Counted from the stretch's first letter, positions 19,965 to 30,855 are shown. The stretch: 64,000 nucleotides of DNA from Streptomyces californicus (GCF_000717645.1 NZ_JNZZ01000005.1:225987-289986); one strand, 5' to 3'. Translations and numbers: made by a program. Notes: generated by a model from the letters alone, not told the origin.

Positions 19965-20770
19965 CAGGTCAGCAGTCCCGTCCGGACGGGCTCGGCGGCC
20001 GCGTGGGGGTGTACGTGGTCGTGGCCGGGCAGAGCGTGCTGGCCGACCGCCTCGGGCGGCGGGCCGTCGTGGGTCACACAGCCGTCGCGCAGGACGACGG
20101 CCCGGTCGATCAGGGGCTCCAGCGGGCCCAGCTCGTGCAGCACGAGGAGTACGGACGCGCCCTCGGCCACCTGGTGGCGCAGGGTCGAGGCGAGGATCTC
20201 CTGGCTGGCCAGGTCCACCCCCGCCATCGGCTCGTCCATGATCAGCACCTCCGGCTCGGAGGCCAGGGCGCGGGCGATGAGGACCCGCTGGTGCTGGCCG
20301 CCCGACAGGGCGCTCACGGAGTCCTTCGCGCGGTCGGCGAGGCCCACCAGCTCGATGGCGCGGTCCACGGCCGCCCGGTCCGCCTTCCCCGGCCACCGCA
20401 GCCGCGTACGGGACAGCCGGCCCGAGGCGACGACCTCGCGGATCGTGGCGGGCACGCCGCCCGCCGCCGTGGTGCGCTGCGGGACGTAGCCGATCCGGTC
20501 CCAGCGGCGGAAGCGGCGCAGCTCGGTGCCGAACAGCTCCACGCTCCCGCCGGTCAGCGGGACCTGACCGATGACCGACCGTACGGCGGTGGACTTGCCG
20601 GATCCGTTGGCGCCCAGCAGGGCGACGACCTCGCCGCGGTGCACGGTCAGGTCCACGCCGCGCAGCACGGGGCGCGAGCCGAGGGTCGCGGTCGCGTCGC
20701 GCAGGGCTATGACGGGCTCCTGGAGGGCCTCGTGGGCCTTCTCGCCGAGGGTGCTCCCACGCTCGGGCAT
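19964..20770 (-). CDS. znuC: Zinc ABC transporter ATP-binding protein ZnuC
   Basis: 268 residues. Walker A is GANGSGKST, the signature is ALSGGQHQRVLIARAL and Walker B is VLIMDEP. The C-terminus is histidine-rich (HALPGHDHVHPH), a common metal-linked tail. ATG 20770 has GGAGG five bases upstream. An in-frame GTG at 20812 overlaps the znuA stop (GTGA) and is a possible coupled alternative adding 14 residues. It energises import of zinc through ZnuB. Confidence 0.92.
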   Translation of the reverse strand: MPERGSTLGEKAHEALQEPVIALRDATATLGSRPVLRGVDLTVHRGEVVALLGANGSGKSTAVRSVIGQVPLTGGSVELFGTELRRFRRWDRIGYVPQRTTAAGGVPATIREVVASGRLSRTRLRWPGKADRAAVDRAIELVGLADRAKDSVSALSGGQHQRVLIARALASEPEVLIMDEPMAGVDLASQEILASTLRHQVAEGASVLLVLHELGPLEPLIDRAVVLRDGCVTHDGPPPEAVGQHALPGHDHVHPHAAAEPVRTGLLT

Positions 20771-20808
20771 GAGCGCCTCCGATCCGGTGGTGGTGCGGGC
20801 GGTAGGGG

Positions 20809-21837
20809 TCACTTCGCGCCGAGGGCCTTCTGCAGCGCGGTGAGGTTGGACTCCATGACCTCGATGTAGTCAGCGCCGCGGGACTTGTCCGTGATTCCCT
20901 CCAGCGGGTCCAGGACGCCGGTCTTCAGGCCGGTGTCCTTCGCGAGGGTCTTGGCGGTCCTGTCGCTGGCGAGCGTCTCGAAGAAGACCGTGGTGGCCTT
21001 CTCCTTCTCCGCGATGGTGTGGATCTCCTGGATGCGCGCGGGGCTGGGCTCGGCCTCGGGGTCGATGCCCGCGATGCCCTGCTGGGTGAGCCCGTAGCGC
21101 TCGGCGAGGTAGCCGAAGGCGGAGTGGGTGGTGATGAAGGTCTTGGTGGCGGTGTTCTTCAGCCCGCTCTCGTACGCCGTGTTCAGCTTGTCCAACTCGG
21201 CGACCAGGGTCTCGGTGTTCTTCTCGTAGTCGGCGGCGTGGTCGGGGTCGGCCTTCTCCAGCGACTTCCCGACGCCCTTGGCGACCTCGGCGTACTTCAC
21301 CGGGTCCAGCCAGATGTGCGGGTCGGCGCCGCCCTCCTCGCCGTGGTTGTGGCCGTCGCCCTCGGAGTGCTCCTCGTGGGCTTCCTCGCCCTCGTGGCCG
21401 TGCTCGTCCGCGTGCTCCTCGCCCTCGTGGCCGTGGTCGTGGCCGCTGACCTCGGAGCCGTGGTTCTCCAGCGTGGTGAGGGTCGCGGCGTCGACGGTGT
21501 TCTTCACACCGGACTGCTTGATGGCGTCGTCCACGGCGGGCTGGATGCCCTTGAGGTACAGGACGTAGTCGGACTCGCTGATGGAGCCGATCTGGCGCGG
21601 GGTGAGTTCCAGGTCGTGCGGCTCGACGCCCGGCTTGGTGAGGCTGGTCACGGCGACGTGCTCGCCGCCGATCCGCTCGGCCAGGAACTGCATGGGGTAG
21701 AACGACGCGGTCACCTTCAGCTTGCCGCCGTCGCCTCCGTCCGCCGCGTCGGAGGTGGAGCAGGCGGAGAGAGCGGTCAGGCCGAGGGCGACTGCTCCGG
21801 CGACGGCGGTGGCGGGTATGAGGCGGCGTACGTTCAT
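20809..21837 (-). CDS. znuA: Zinc ABC transporter substrate-binding lipoprotein ZnuA
   Basis: 342 residues. The lipoprotein signal MNVRRLIP..ALGLTALSAC predicts lipid attachment at Cys. The cluster A-I fold has zinc ligands in GVEPHDLELTP, DPHIWLDP and THSAFGYLAERYGL. A long His/Asp/Glu loop (HDHGHEGEEHADEHGHEGEE and further) is typical of zinc-specific binding proteins. ATG 21837 is chosen; 21846 (ATG) and 21855 (TTG) are also in frame and none has a good ribosome site. Two Zur-like boxes cover the start region. Confidence 0.94.
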   Translation of the reverse strand: MNVRRLIPATAVAGAVALGLTALSACSTSDAADGGDGGKLKVTASFYPMQFLAERIGGEHVAVTSLTKPGVEPHDLELTPRQIGSISESDYVLYLKGIQPAVDDAIKQSGVKNTVDAATLTTLENHGSEVSGHDHGHEGEEHADEHGHEGEEAHEEHSEGDGHNHGEEGGADPHIWLDPVKYAEVAKGVGKSLEKADPDHAADYEKNTETLVAELDKLNTAYESGLKNTATKTFITTHSAFGYLAERYGLTQQGIAGIDPEAEPSPARIQEIHTIAEKEKATTVFFETLASDRTAKTLAKDTGLKTGVLDPLEGITDKSRGADYIEVMESNLTALQKALGAK

Positions 21838-21873
21838 GACAGTCATTTTCAACAAAACTGGAAACGATTGTCA
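21837..21873 (-). promoter_or_regulatory. Two Zur-box-like dyads before znuA
   Basis: On the minus strand TGACAATCGTTTCCA (21873-21859) and TGAAAATGACTGTCA (21851-21837) each resemble the 7-1-7 Zur box, with 4/7 and 5/7 matching arm positions. Their centres are 22 bp apart, two helical turns. The second overlaps the chosen znuA start codon. Confidence 0.65.
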
Positions 21874-22066
21874 ACAAGGCTGATGAGATGCCCGGAAGAT
21901 CACGAGACGGCCGCGCGGGATCCCGTACGCCCTTACCGATTTGATATGAGGGGTGCGCCCGCCGGTACCCTGAGCCCTTCGCCCGCCCGTATCCCGAGCA
22001 CCACCCCCCACCGAGGCGCTTCGCGCCGCACCTGTCCAGATTCCAACGTCGTATGAAGAGAGCACC

Positions 22067-23449
22067 GTGGCCGCCGACAAGATCGACACCATCGTCAGCC
22101 TGAGCAAGCGCCGTGGCTTCGTCTACCCCTGCAGTGAGATCTACGGCGGCCAGAAGGCCGCCTGGGACTACGGGCCGCTGGGCGTCGAGATGAAGGAGAA
22201 CCTGAAGCGCCAGTGGTGGCGCTACATGGTCACCGCGCGCGAGGACGTGGTCGGCATCGACTCGTCGGTCATCCTCGCCCCCGAGGTCTGGGTCGCCTCC
22301 GGCCACGTCGCCACCTTCTCGGACCCGCTGACCGAGTGCACCTCCTGCCACAAGCGCTACCGCGCCGACCACCTGGAGGAGGCGTACGAGGAGAAGCACG
22401 GCAAGCCGCCGGTCAACGGCCTCGCCGACCTCAACTGCCCCAACTGCGGCAACAAGGGCACCTTCACCGAGCCCAAGCAGTTCTCGGGCCTGCTCTCCAC
22501 CCACCTCGGCCCGACCCAGGACTCCGGCTCGGTCGCCTACCTGCGCCCCGAGACCGCCCAGGGCATCTTCACCAACTTCGGCCAGGTGCAGCAGACCTCG
22601 CGCAAGAAGCCGCCGTTCGGCATCGCGCAGATGGGCAAGTCCTTCCGGAACGAGATCACTCCGGGCAACTTCATCTTCCGGACCCGTGAGTTCGAGCAGA
22701 TGGAGATGGAGTTCTTCGTCAAGCCGGGCGAGGACGAGGAGTGGCAGCAGTACTGGATGGACCAGCGCTGGAACTGGTACACGGACCTCGGCATGCGCGA
22801 GGAGAACATGCGCTGGTTCGAGCACCCGAAGGAGAAGCTCTCCCACTACTCCAAGCGCACCGCCGACATCGAGTACCGCTTCCGCTTCGGCGGCAGCGAG
22901 TGGGGCGAGCTGGAGGGCGTGGCCAACCGCACCGACTACGACCTCAAGGCGCACTCCGAGGCGTCGGGCACCGACCTCGTCTACTACGACCAGGAGGCCA
23001 ACGAGCGCTGGACGCCGTACGTCATCGAGCCCGCGGCCGGTGTCGGCCGCGCGATGCTGGCGTTCCTCCTCGACGCCTACGTCGAGGACGAGGCCCCCAA
23101 CGCCAAGGGCGTCATGGAGAAGCGCACCGTGATGCGCCTCGACCACCGCCTGGCCCCGGTCAAGGTCGCGGTCCTGCCGCTCTCGCGCAACCAGCAGCTC
23201 TCGCCGAAGGCCAAGGGCCTCGCCGCCGACCTGCGCAAGAACTGGAACATCGAGTTCGACGACGCCGGCGCCATCGGCCGCCGCTACCGCCGCCAGGACG
23301 AGATCGGCACCCCGTTCTGCGTCACCGTCGACTTCGACACCCTCGACGACAACGCGGTGACCGTGCGCGAGCGCGACACCATGAAGCAGAAGCGCGTCTC
23401 GCTGGACCAGATCCAGGCGTACCTGGGTTCGCGTCTGCTCGGCTGCTGA
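22067..23449 (+). CDS. glyS: Glycyl-tRNA synthetase
   Basis: 460 residues, a homodimeric class II enzyme. It opens with a region typical of bacterial alpha2 GlyRS ([15 protein letters not shown]). A zinc-like insertion has CTSCHKRY and CPNCGNKG. Motif 2 is [13 protein letters not shown], motif 3 ends with [12 protein letters not shown], and a C-terminal anticodon-binding domain follows. The GTG start has GAAGAGA six bases upstream. The gene is divergent from znuA. A long GC-rich hairpin follows the stop. Confidence 0.97.
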   Translation: MAADKIDTIVSLSKRRGFVYPCSEIYGGQKAAWDYGPLGVEMKENLKRQWWRYMVTAREDVVGIDSSVILAPEVWVASGHVATFSDPLTECTSCHKRYRADHLEEAYEEKHGKPPVNGLADLNCPNCGNKGTFTEPKQFSGLLSTHLGPTQDSGSVAYLRPETAQGIFTNFGQVQQTSRKKPPFGIAQMGKSFRNEITPGNFIFRTREFEQMEMEFFVKPGEDEEWQQYWMDQRWNWYTDLGMREENMRWFEHPKEKLSHYSKRTADIEYRFRFGGSEWGELEGVANRTDYDLKAHSEASGTDLVYYDQEANERWTPYVIEPAAGVGRAMLAFLLDAYVEDEAPNAKGVMEKRTVMRLDHRLAPVKVAVLPLSRNQQLSPKAKGLAADLRKNWNIEFDDAGAIGRRYRRQDEIGTPFCVTVDFDTLDDNAVTVRERDTMKQKRVSLDQIQAYLGSRLLGC

Positions 23450-23460
23450 CGCCCGTACGA

Positions 23461-23523
23461 CGCCGAGGCCCCCGGCCCTCCGGACCCGCTCGACGGTTCG
23501 CAGGGCCCGGGGGCCTCTCGGCG
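23461..23523. terminator. glyS terminator
   Basis: CGCCGAGGCCCCCGG on the left pairs, with small bulges, with CCGGGGGCCTCTCGGCG on the right. It starts about a dozen bases after the glyS stop. Confidence 0.7.
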
Positions 23524-23585
23524 TCCCGGGGCCGCGACCGGAAAATCCGGTGCGGCGCGCTCGCGGCGCGCGGTACGGTTCCCGC

Positions 23586-23615
23586 ATGTCTTCGTTCTTC
23601 CAGATCTACGAGTGA
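23586..23615 (+). CDS. Nine-codon ORF (MSSFFQIYE), probable leaderless micro-ORF
   Basis: ATG TCT TCG TTC TTC CAG ATC TAC GAG TGA. A TACGGT hexamer (23574-23579) ends six bases before the ATG, the spacing of leaderless Streptomyces promoters. A GC-rich dyad follows at about 23619-23643, before the DUF6243 gene 101 bp downstream. Translation and function are not established. Confidence 0.4.
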   Translation: MSSFFQIYE

Positions 23616-23716
23616 GAGCGCGGCGGGTGCGCACCCCCCGCCGCAGCCCGGGACCGGCCCGGCCGGGACCCGATCACCTGTCCTGACTCACTTCACCTTC
23701 CGTACGGGAGAACACC

Positions 23717-23932
23717 ATGGCCAAGACCCGCAACAACCTCCTCGGCGTCGGCGGGCAGCGCAAGAAGCTGTCCCGCGCCGACCAGCAGGGCGCGGGCGCC
23801 GCACGCACCGCCGACCGCAAGGTCGCCGAGGACAAGAAGCAGGAGCTGGTGCGCAAGATGCGTGAGCGCGCCGAGGCGCAGGCGCCCGCCACCGCCGAGG
23901 CCGACGGGAACGCGACCGCCGCTCAGAGCTGA
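23717..23932 (+). CDS. DUF6243-type small basic protein
   Basis: 71 residues beginning MAKTRNNLLGVGGQRKKLSR and continuing as a lysine/arginine- and alanine-rich helix (KVAEDKKQELVRKMRERAEA). I recall such proteins being annotated DUF6243 in Streptomyces. No function is known; the composition suggests a nucleic-acid-associated or disordered protein. ACGGGAG lies nine bases before the ATG. It is the last core gene before the polyketide cluster. Confidence 0.75.
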   Translation: MAKTRNNLLGVGGQRKKLSRADQQGAGAARTADRKVAEDKKQELVRKMRERAEAQAPATAEADGNATAAQS

Positions 23933-23980
23933 CGCCCGAGCGGCGACGCGCCCGTACGACCGCGCACGCCACCCGCAGGA

Positions 23981-24016
23981 CCGTGGGCCCGGATCATCAG
24001 TGATCCGGGCCCACGG
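23981..24016. terminator. Bidirectional terminator
   Basis: CCGTGGGCCCGGATCA (23981-23996) pairs perfectly with TGATCCGGGCCCACGG (24001-24016) around TCAG. It lies between the convergent DUF6243 and POT transporter genes and marks the left edge of the cluster. Confidence 0.9.
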
Positions 24017-24036
24017 CCGTCCGGGCCCGAGGCCCG

Positions 24037-25518
24037 TCACTCCGGCAGCGCCGGCCGCAGCCGTGGCGCGCGGGCCGCCAGGGCGGCGCCGATCGCCAGG
24101 ACGGCCGTGCCCATCAGCAGGAAGTAGACGGGCAGCGGAAGTACCGAGGTCAGCCGGTAGAGCTGCCCGCCCAGCACCACGCCGACCGCCGCGAACATGC
24201 CGTTGAGCGCGAGGAAGCGGTTGGCGAAGCCGGGCGGGGCGACCGCCGCCGCGAGCGCCAGCCCGGCCGGGGCGAGGACGATCTCGCCGAGGGAGTAGAG
24301 CAGGTACACCCCGATCAGCCAGGCCACGGAGACCCGCTGCTCCCGGGCCAGGAACGCGGCGCCCGCCATGACGACGAAGCTCAGCCCGGCCACGCCGAGC
24401 GAGCCCGCGACCTTCGTGGTCACCCCGCCGCGCAGCCGGGTCACGAACGGGGCGAGGAGCAGCACGAACAGGGGGTGCGCCGACTGCAGCCAGCTCGCCG
24501 GCACGTCGAAGCCGAGCACGAGGCGGTCGGTGTGGCGCTCCGCGAAGAGGGTGAGCACCGAACCGCTCTGCGCGAAGATCATCCAGAACGCGGCCGACGC
24601 GCCCATCACGGCGGTGAACGCGGAGAGCCCCTCGCCTCCCACGGATGTACGGCGGCGCAGCGCCCGCAGGTACAGGAACGGCAGCGTCAGCGTGACCAGC
24701 CCCAGCACCGCCAGGAGCGCGGTGAGCGGCAGCGCGCCGAGCGAGACCGCGGTGACGGCCGCCGCCGCGACGGCCAGGACGGCGCCGGCCCGGCGGAGCG
24801 CGGCGGCGGCCTCCGTCCGCGCGAGGGGGCGGACCGGACCCCGGCCGGTCCCGGCGAAGGCGCGCATGCCGAGGCCGAACTGCGCCAGGCCCGCCGCCAT
24901 GCCGAGGGCGGCCACGGCGAAGCCGAGGTGCCAGGCGACCCGCTGGGCCAGCACCCCGGTGACGACGGGGGCGACGAGCGCGGAGACCTGGATGCACATG
25001 TAGAAGCGGGAGAACGCCGCCTCCCGCCGCTCCGGACCGCTGACGGCGGCCACCATGGCGGCCAGCGACGGCTTGGACAGCCCGGTGCCGACGACGATGA
25101 GGAGCAGCCCGGCGTAGAGCGCGGTGGCGGACGTGAGCGAGAGGACCGCGTGCCCGGCGGCGATGAGCCCGCCGCCCGCGAGCACCGCCCGGCGCGCCCC
25201 CAGTACCCGGTCGGCGAGCCAGCCGCCGGGCAGCCCGGCGATGAAGCTCGACGACATGTACGTGGCGAACACGGCGGTGGCGGTCTGCGGGGCCATGCCC
25301 AGGCCGCCGTCGGCGGGCGCCGCAGTGAGGTAGAGCACCAGGATCGCGGCCATCCCGAAGAAGCTGAACCGCTCCCACAGGTCCACGCCGAGCAGCGTGA
25401 GGAACGCCCGCCGGGCGCCGGGGCCCGGGGGAGCCGGCACGGCCGGACGCGCGGCCCGCTCGGCCGGGGGCGGCGGCGCGCCCGTGGTGCTGTCGTGCGT
25501 ACGGCTCGGGCTCTCCAC
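24037..25518 (-). CDS. POT/PTR family MFS transporter
   Basis: 493 residues with about 12-14 membrane segments. The POT signature is at the start of the membrane domain: LLGVDLWERFSFFGMAAILV. The family moves di- and tripeptides or other small molecules by proton symport, and several act as exporters in secondary-metabolite clusters. GTG 25518 has AAGGAG six bases upstream. It is co-directional with the polyketide operon that ends 115 bp upstream, so it may belong to the cluster as a second transporter; this is inference. Confidence 0.82.
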   Translation of the reverse strand: MESPSRTHDSTTGAPPPPAERAARPAVPAPPGPGARRAFLTLLGVDLWERFSFFGMAAILVLYLTAAPADGGLGMAPQTATAVFATYMSSSFIAGLPGGWLADRVLGARRAVLAGGGLIAAGHAVLSLTSATALYAGLLLIVVGTGLSKPSLAAMVAAVSGPERREAAFSRFYMCIQVSALVAPVVTGVLAQRVAWHLGFAVAALGMAAGLAQFGLGMRAFAGTGRGPVRPLARTEAAAALRRAGAVLAVAAAAVTAVSLGALPLTALLAVLGLVTLTLPFLYLRALRRRTSVGGEGLSAFTAVMGASAAFWMIFAQSGSVLTLFAERHTDRLVLGFDVPASWLQSAHPLFVLLLAPFVTRLRGGVTTKVAGSLGVAGLSFVVMAGAAFLAREQRVSVAWLIGVYLLYSLGEIVLAPAGLALAAAVAPPGFANRFLALNGMFAAVGVVLGGQLYRLTSVLPLPVYFLLMGTAVLAIGAALAARAPRLRPALPE

Positions 25519-25632
25519 GCTTGCTCCTTCTCTCCGGGGCACGGCATCGGGTCCGGGGCGTCCGGCTCCGGGCGGAGGAGGGCCCACGCCGCGGCGGGAG
25601 GACGGAGCCCCCGGCCGCGGCGCGGGCCGGCC

Positions 25633-25941
25633 TCAGTAGGCGGCGAGCACCCGGTAGATCTCGAACGGGCGGGCCCGCTCGGTGTCGCGGAACGCGCGCA
25701 GCGGCGCCGTCTGCTCCTTGTGCTCCGAGCCGCTCTCCCACGTCTCGAAGGACTCCCAGGCGTCCCAGTGGCTGACCACCACATAGCTGTCCGGGCGGCC
25801 CACCTCGCTCATCAGCTGGTTGCCCAGCAGCCCCGGGGTGCCCGCCATGCGGCGACTGGCCTCGTGGTAGGCCGCCAGCACGTCCTCGCCGCTGGGGGAC
25901 AGGTGGTAGAGGACCACCTCCACGGCGGGCGCGGCCGTCAC
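25633..25941 (-). CDS. ABM-domain monooxygenase/cyclase-like protein 1
   Basis: 102 residues with the antibiotic biosynthesis monooxygenase (dimeric ferredoxin-like barrel) pattern: PAVEVVLYHLSPSGEDVLAAYHEA, then SYVVVSHWDAWESFETW. In aromatic polyketide pathways such small proteins act as cofactor-free anthrone/quinone-forming oxygenases or as cyclases for later rings. Its GTG overlaps the stop of the preceding ABM gene (GTGA). It is the last gene of the ketosynthase operon. Confidence 0.82.
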   Translation of the reverse strand: MTAAPAVEVVLYHLSPSGEDVLAAYHEASRRMAGTPGLLGNQLMSEVGRPDSYVVVSHWDAWESFETWESGSEHKEQTAPLRAFRDTERARPFEIYRVLAAY

Positions 25942-26261
25942 GCGGCCGCCCCGGAGAGGCTCGCGACGATGTCCATCGTCGCCATGGAGCCGCCGCTGCG
26001 GTACGGATGCAGCTTGGTGCGGTGCGACAGGTGGGTGTCGCTGGTCTCGAACCGGCGGAACTGCGGCTCGTCCACCCAGTCGCTGATGATGTAGTAGACG
26101 CCGTCCTCGTCGGCGGTCGTGCTCCGGGACAGCCACTGCCCCCGGTTGGCCGGGTCGCTGGTGACCGAGCCGCCGACCTCCTTCCACACCCGCTCGAAGT
26201 CGGCCTCCATGCCGGGCTTGATCTGCATGCGCAGCATCACCCGGAACGTCGCGTCGGACAC
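25938..26261 (-). CDS. ABM-domain monooxygenase/cyclase-like protein 2
   Basis: 107 residues: FRVMLRMQIKPGMEADFERVW, then GVYYIISDWVDEPQFRRFETS. It has the same ABM fold as its downstream neighbour but low similarity, so the pair are distinct functions rather than a recent duplication. It is probably a ring-forming cyclase or quinone-forming oxygenase. The GTG lies two bases before the SDR stop and has only a G-rich ribosome site, so translation may depend on reading of the SDR gene. Confidence 0.8.
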   Translation of the reverse strand: MSDATFRVMLRMQIKPGMEADFERVWKEVGGSVTSDPANRGQWLSRSTTADEDGVYYIISDWVDEPQFRRFETSDTHLSHRTKLHPYRSGGSMATMDIVASLSGAAA

Positions 26262-26262
26262 G

Positions 26263-27012
26263 TCAGATGCCCCCGTCCACGTTGAGGGTCTCGCCCGTGA
26301 CGTACGCCGCGAGGTCGCTGAGCAGGAACAGGACCGGCGCGGCCAGCTCGTCGACCCGGCCCAGCCGCGCCAGGGCGGTCTTCTGCGCGTACATCGCCCG
26401 CAGCCCCTCCGCGCGCTCGGCGGGCATCGTGTCGAACGCCTCGGTCTCGATGACGCCCGGGGCGACCACGTTGACCCGGATCCCCTTGCCGCCCAGCTCC
26501 TTGGCGAGCGAGCGGGTCAGGCCGATCATGGCCGCCTTGGCGGCGGTGTAGTGGGCGCGCAGCGGAATGCCGGCCGCGGCCCCGCGCGAACCGATGTTGA
26601 CGACGGAGGCGCCGGACCCGAGCAGCGGCAGCGACTGCTGGATGACGCGGTAGGCGGCCGTCAGGTTGGTGTCCAGGACGCGCGACCACTCGTCGGGGGC
26701 GAGCTCGGCGAACGGTATGTGGCTGATGACGCCCGCGTTGTTGACGATGCCGTCGAGCTTCCCGTACCTCTCCCTGGCCCACCCGACCAGGGCGTCGACC
26801 TGGTCCAGGTCGCCCACGTCCGCCCGGACGACCTCGTGGTCGCCGCCGAGCGCCTTCAGCTCCCGGCGCAGGCTCTCGACGTGCTCGCTGTCGTTCACGT
26901 AGCAGGTCAGTACGTCGGCTCCGGCGCGGGCGGCGGCGAGCACGACGCCGCGTCCGATGCCCCGGGAGCCCCCGGTGACCAGAAGCTTCTTTCCCTGCAG
27001 TCCGAGTTCCAC
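26263..27012 (-). CDS. SDR family ketoreductase (3-oxoacyl-ACP reductase type)
   Basis: 249 residues, complete short-chain dehydrogenase. The NAD(P) motif is TGGSRGIG (13-20), with NNAG and a catalytic YTAAK (RAHYTAAKAAM), ending GETLNVDGGI. It is probably one of two polyketide ketoreductases. It is clearly paralogous to the SDR half of the upstream fusion gene: both carry [10 protein letters not shown] followed by [14 protein letters not shown] 27012 has AAAGGA upstream. Confidence 0.9.
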   Translation of the reverse strand: MELGLQGKKLLVTGGSRGIGRGVVLAAARAGADVLTCYVNDSEHVESLRRELKALGGDHEVVRADVGDLDQVDALVGWARERYGKLDGIVNNAGVISHIPFAELAPDEWSRVLDTNLTAAYRVIQQSLPLLGSGASVVNIGSRGAAAGIPLRAHYTAAKAAMIGLTRSLAKELGGKGIRVNVVAPGVIETEAFDTMPAERAEGLRAMYAQKTALARLGRVDELAAPVLFLLSDLAAYVTGETLNVDGGI

Positions 27013-27044
27013 GGGCCTGTCCTTTCCGAGGGGGTGACGGAGGC

Positions 27045-28285
<1,241 letters not shown>

Positions 28286-28315
28286 GTCGTGCTCTCTCCT
28301 CGGGTCTCGGGCGGC

Positions 28316-29578
28316 TCAGGCGGTGTGGTCGGTTCGGTCGCCCCCCTCGACCACCAGGGCGGAGGTGAACCCGCCGTGACCCCGGGCGAGCACCACGGCG
28401 GTACGGGCCCCGGTCCGCCGCGGCCCGCCGACGACCAGGTCGATGCCGAGGCCGGGCGCGGGGCGTTCGACGCCCGGGGTGTGCGGGATCACGCCGGCGG
28501 ACAGGGCGAGCAGGGCGGTCGCCACGTCGAGCGGGGCCCCGCCCGCGTACAGCCGCCCGGTGAGGGTCTTGGGCGCGGTCACCGGCACCCGGCCGGCGCC
28601 GAACACCTCGTTGATCGCGGCGGCCTCGGCACGGTCCAGCTCCGGTGTGCCCGCCGCGTCGGCGAAGACCACGTCCACGGCGTCCGCGCCGATCCCCGCG
28701 TCCGCGACCGCCCGGCGGACGACCGAGGCCAGTACGGGCGGGCGGCCGGAGGAGGACGGCGGGTCGAACCCCGCCGCGTAGCCGAGGATCCGGCCGTACG
28801 AGCGGACCCCCCGCTCCCGCGCGCCGCGCTCGGTCTCGACGAGGAGCATGGCCCCGCCCTCACCGGGCGCGTAGCCGGCGGCGGCCTCGTCGAACGGCAG
28901 ATACGCCCGCGCCGGGTCGTCCGAGGCCGACAGCGTCCCCGTGGACAGCTGGGCGGTCAGCCCGTACGGGCACAGCGAGGCGTCCGTGCCGCCGCTGAGC
29001 ACCAGCCGGGAGCCGGTGTCCAGCAGCCGCCGGGACTGGCCCAACGCGTCCAGGCCGCCCGCCTGTTCGGCGCACAGGACCCCGCAGGGGCCGCGCATGC
29101 CGTGGCGGATGGAGACCTGGCCGGTGGTGGCGGCGTAGAACCAGGCGATCGACTGGTACGCGCCGACCCACGCCGGGCCCCGCTGGTAGAGCCGCTCCAT
29201 CTCGTGCTGGCCGAACTCGGTGCCGCCGGAGGAGGCGGCGGTGACCACGGCCATGTCGTACTCGGGCAGCTGCGCCGGGTCGGCGTCCGCGTCGGCGAGG
29301 GCCGCCTCGGCGGCGGCCAGGGCGAAGTGGGTGAACCGGTCGGTCCGGTCGACCAGCCCCCGGGGCACCTGCTCGCCCGCGGTGAAGCCGGGCACCTCCC
29401 CGGCCACCTCGACCGGGTAGCCGGCCGGGTCGAAGCGGGTGATGCGGCCGAGGCCGCTCTTGCCGGCCAGCACCGACTCCCAGTGCCGCCGGACGCCGAT
29501 GCCGGTGGGGGCGACGATGCCGAGGCCGGTGACGGCCGCCGGGCTGCGGCGCCCCGCGGGCAGGCCGAGCGCGCTCAC
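28316..29578 (-). CDS. Type II PKS ketosynthase beta / chain length factor
   Basis: 420 residues, a ketosynthase fold in which the active-site cysteine is replaced by glutamine ([12 protein letters not shown], Gln172), the hallmark of chain length factors. It pairs with KS-alpha, decarboxylates malonyl-ACP for priming and sets chain length. The GTG overlaps the KS-alpha stop (GTGA), ensuring equal synthesis of the partners. Chain length cannot be read reliably by eye; aligning the gating residues with known CLFs would show it. Confidence 0.95.
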   Translation of the reverse strand: MSALGLPAGRRSPAAVTGLGIVAPTGIGVRRHWESVLAGKSGLGRITRFDPAGYPVEVAGEVPGFTAGEQVPRGLVDRTDRFTHFALAAAEAALADADADPAQLPEYDMAVVTAASSGGTEFGQHEMERLYQRGPAWVGAYQSIAWFYAATTGQVSIRHGMRGPCGVLCAEQAGGLDALGQSRRLLDTGSRLVLSGGTDASLCPYGLTAQLSTGTLSASDDPARAYLPFDEAAAGYAPGEGGAMLLVETERGARERGVRSYGRILGYAAGFDPPSSSGRPPVLASVVRRAVADAGIGADAVDVVFADAAGTPELDRAEAAAINEVFGAGRVPVTAPKTLTGRLYAGGAPLDVATALLALSAGVIPHTPGVERPAPGLGIDLVVGGPRRTGARTAVVLARGHGGFTSALVVEGGDRTDHTA

Positions 29579-30855
29579 GCGACCGCCTCCTTACGGGCTC
29601 CGGGCCGGCTGAGGATCATGGCGCTCTGGAAGCCGCCGAATCCGCTGCCGACGCTGAGGACGTGGTCCATGCGGTGCTCCCGGGCGGTGACCGGGACGTA
29701 GTCCAGGTCGCACTGGGGGTCGGGGACCGTGAGGTTCGCCGTGGGCGGCACCACCTGGTGGCGCAGCGCCAGGGCGCAGGCGGCCACCTCCAGGGAGCCG
29801 ATCGCCCCCAGGGAGTGCCCGATCATCGACTTGATGGAGCTGACCGGGATCTCGTGGGCGCGCTGCCCCAGGGACCGCTTGAAGGCGGCCGTCTCGTGCC
29901 GGTCGTTCTGCTTGGTGCCGGAGCCGTGCGCGTTGACGTGGTCGATCGCGCCGGGGTCGAGCCGCGCGCGGTCCAGGGCGACTCGGATGGCCTCGGCCAT
30001 CTCCCGCCCGTCGGGCTTGAGCCCGGTCATGTGGAAGGCGTTGGAGCGGTTGGCGAAACCGGCCACCTCGGCGTAGACGGTGGCCCCCCGGCGGCGGGCC
30101 GCCCCGGCCTCCTCGATCACCATGACCGCCGAGCCCTCACCCAGCACGAAGCCGTCGCGGCGGCCGTCGAAGGGGCGGGAGGCGCTGCCCGGGTCCTGGT
30201 CCGCGTTGGGCGTCGTCGCCTTGATCGCGTCGAAGCAGGCGGAGGTGATGGGGGACAGCGGGGCGTCGGTGGCGCCCGCCAGGACGATGTCGGCGGCGCC
30301 CTCCTCGATGAGCTGCACGCCGTGGGCGATCGCGTCGAGACCGGAGGTGCAGCCGGTCGAGATCAGCGCCACCGGGCCCTCCGCCCGCGCCCGCCAGGCC
30401 ACTTCGGCCGCCAGCGTGCTGGGGACCATGTAGCCGTACAGATGCGGGACCCCGTAGGTGTGGTCGACCAGCCAGTTCCGGCCGCCGTCCGAGAGGACCG
30501 CGTACTCGTCCTCCAGGCCGGTGGTGCAGCCGACCGCGCTGCCGATGCTGACCGCGGTCCGCCCCGGGTCGCCCGCGCCGACGTCGATGCCGCTGTCCTC
30601 GATCGCCTCCTGGGCCGCGACCACCGCGAACTGGGCGGCCCGGTCCATCCGGCGCACTTCCTGCGGGCTCAGCCCCGCGGCGACCGGGTCGAAGTCGCAT
30701 TCGGCGGCGACCTGCGAGCGGAACGCCGACGCGTCGAACCGGCTGATCCGCCGGGTGGCCGTACGGCCGTGCGCGAGCAGGTCCCAGTACGCGTCCCGTC
30801 CGATGCCGCCGGGAGCGACGGCTCCGACCCCCGTGATGACGGCGCGTCGGCTCAC
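29575..30855 (-). CDS. Type II PKS ketosynthase alpha
   Basis: 426 residues. The nucleophile Cys169 is in [11 protein letters not shown]. The catalytic histidines are in [14 protein letters not shown] and [12 protein letters not shown]. This is the active condensing subunit that extends the polyketide chain with malonyl-ACP. GTG 30855 overlaps the cupin stop (GTGA) and its stop overlaps KS-beta. Its place behind two cyclase genes is a layout I associate with pentangular-type clusters. Confidence 0.96.
   Translation of the reverse strand: MSRRAVITGVGAVAPGGIGRDAYWDLLAHGRTATRRISRFDASAFRSQVAAECDFDPVAAGLSPQEVRRMDRAAQFAVVAAQEAIEDSGIDVGAGDPGRTAVSIGSAVGCTTGLEDEYAVLSDGGRNWLVDHTYGVPHLYGYMVPSTLAAEVAWRARAEGPVALISTGCTSGLDAIAHGVQLIEEGAADIVLAGATDAPLSPITSACFDAIKATTPNADQDPGSASRPFDGRRDGFVLGEGSAVMVIEEAGAARRRGATVYAEVAGFANRSNAFHMTGLKPDGREMAEAIRVALDRARLDPGAIDHVNAHGSGTKQNDRHETAAFKRSLGQRAHEIPVSSIKSMIGHSLGAIGSLEVAACALALRHQVVPPTANLTVPDPQCDLDYVPVTAREHRMDHVLSVGSGFGGFQSAMILSRPGARKEAVA

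Noticed and set aside
20870..23587. 905-residue minus-strand open frame
   Set aside because: It covers znuA in another frame and is antisense to glyS; both true genes are well supported, so this is a shadow.
28316..29578. Reading KS-beta as a second active ketosynthase
   Set aside because: The nucleophile position is Gln172 (CAEQAGG), so it is a chain length factor.
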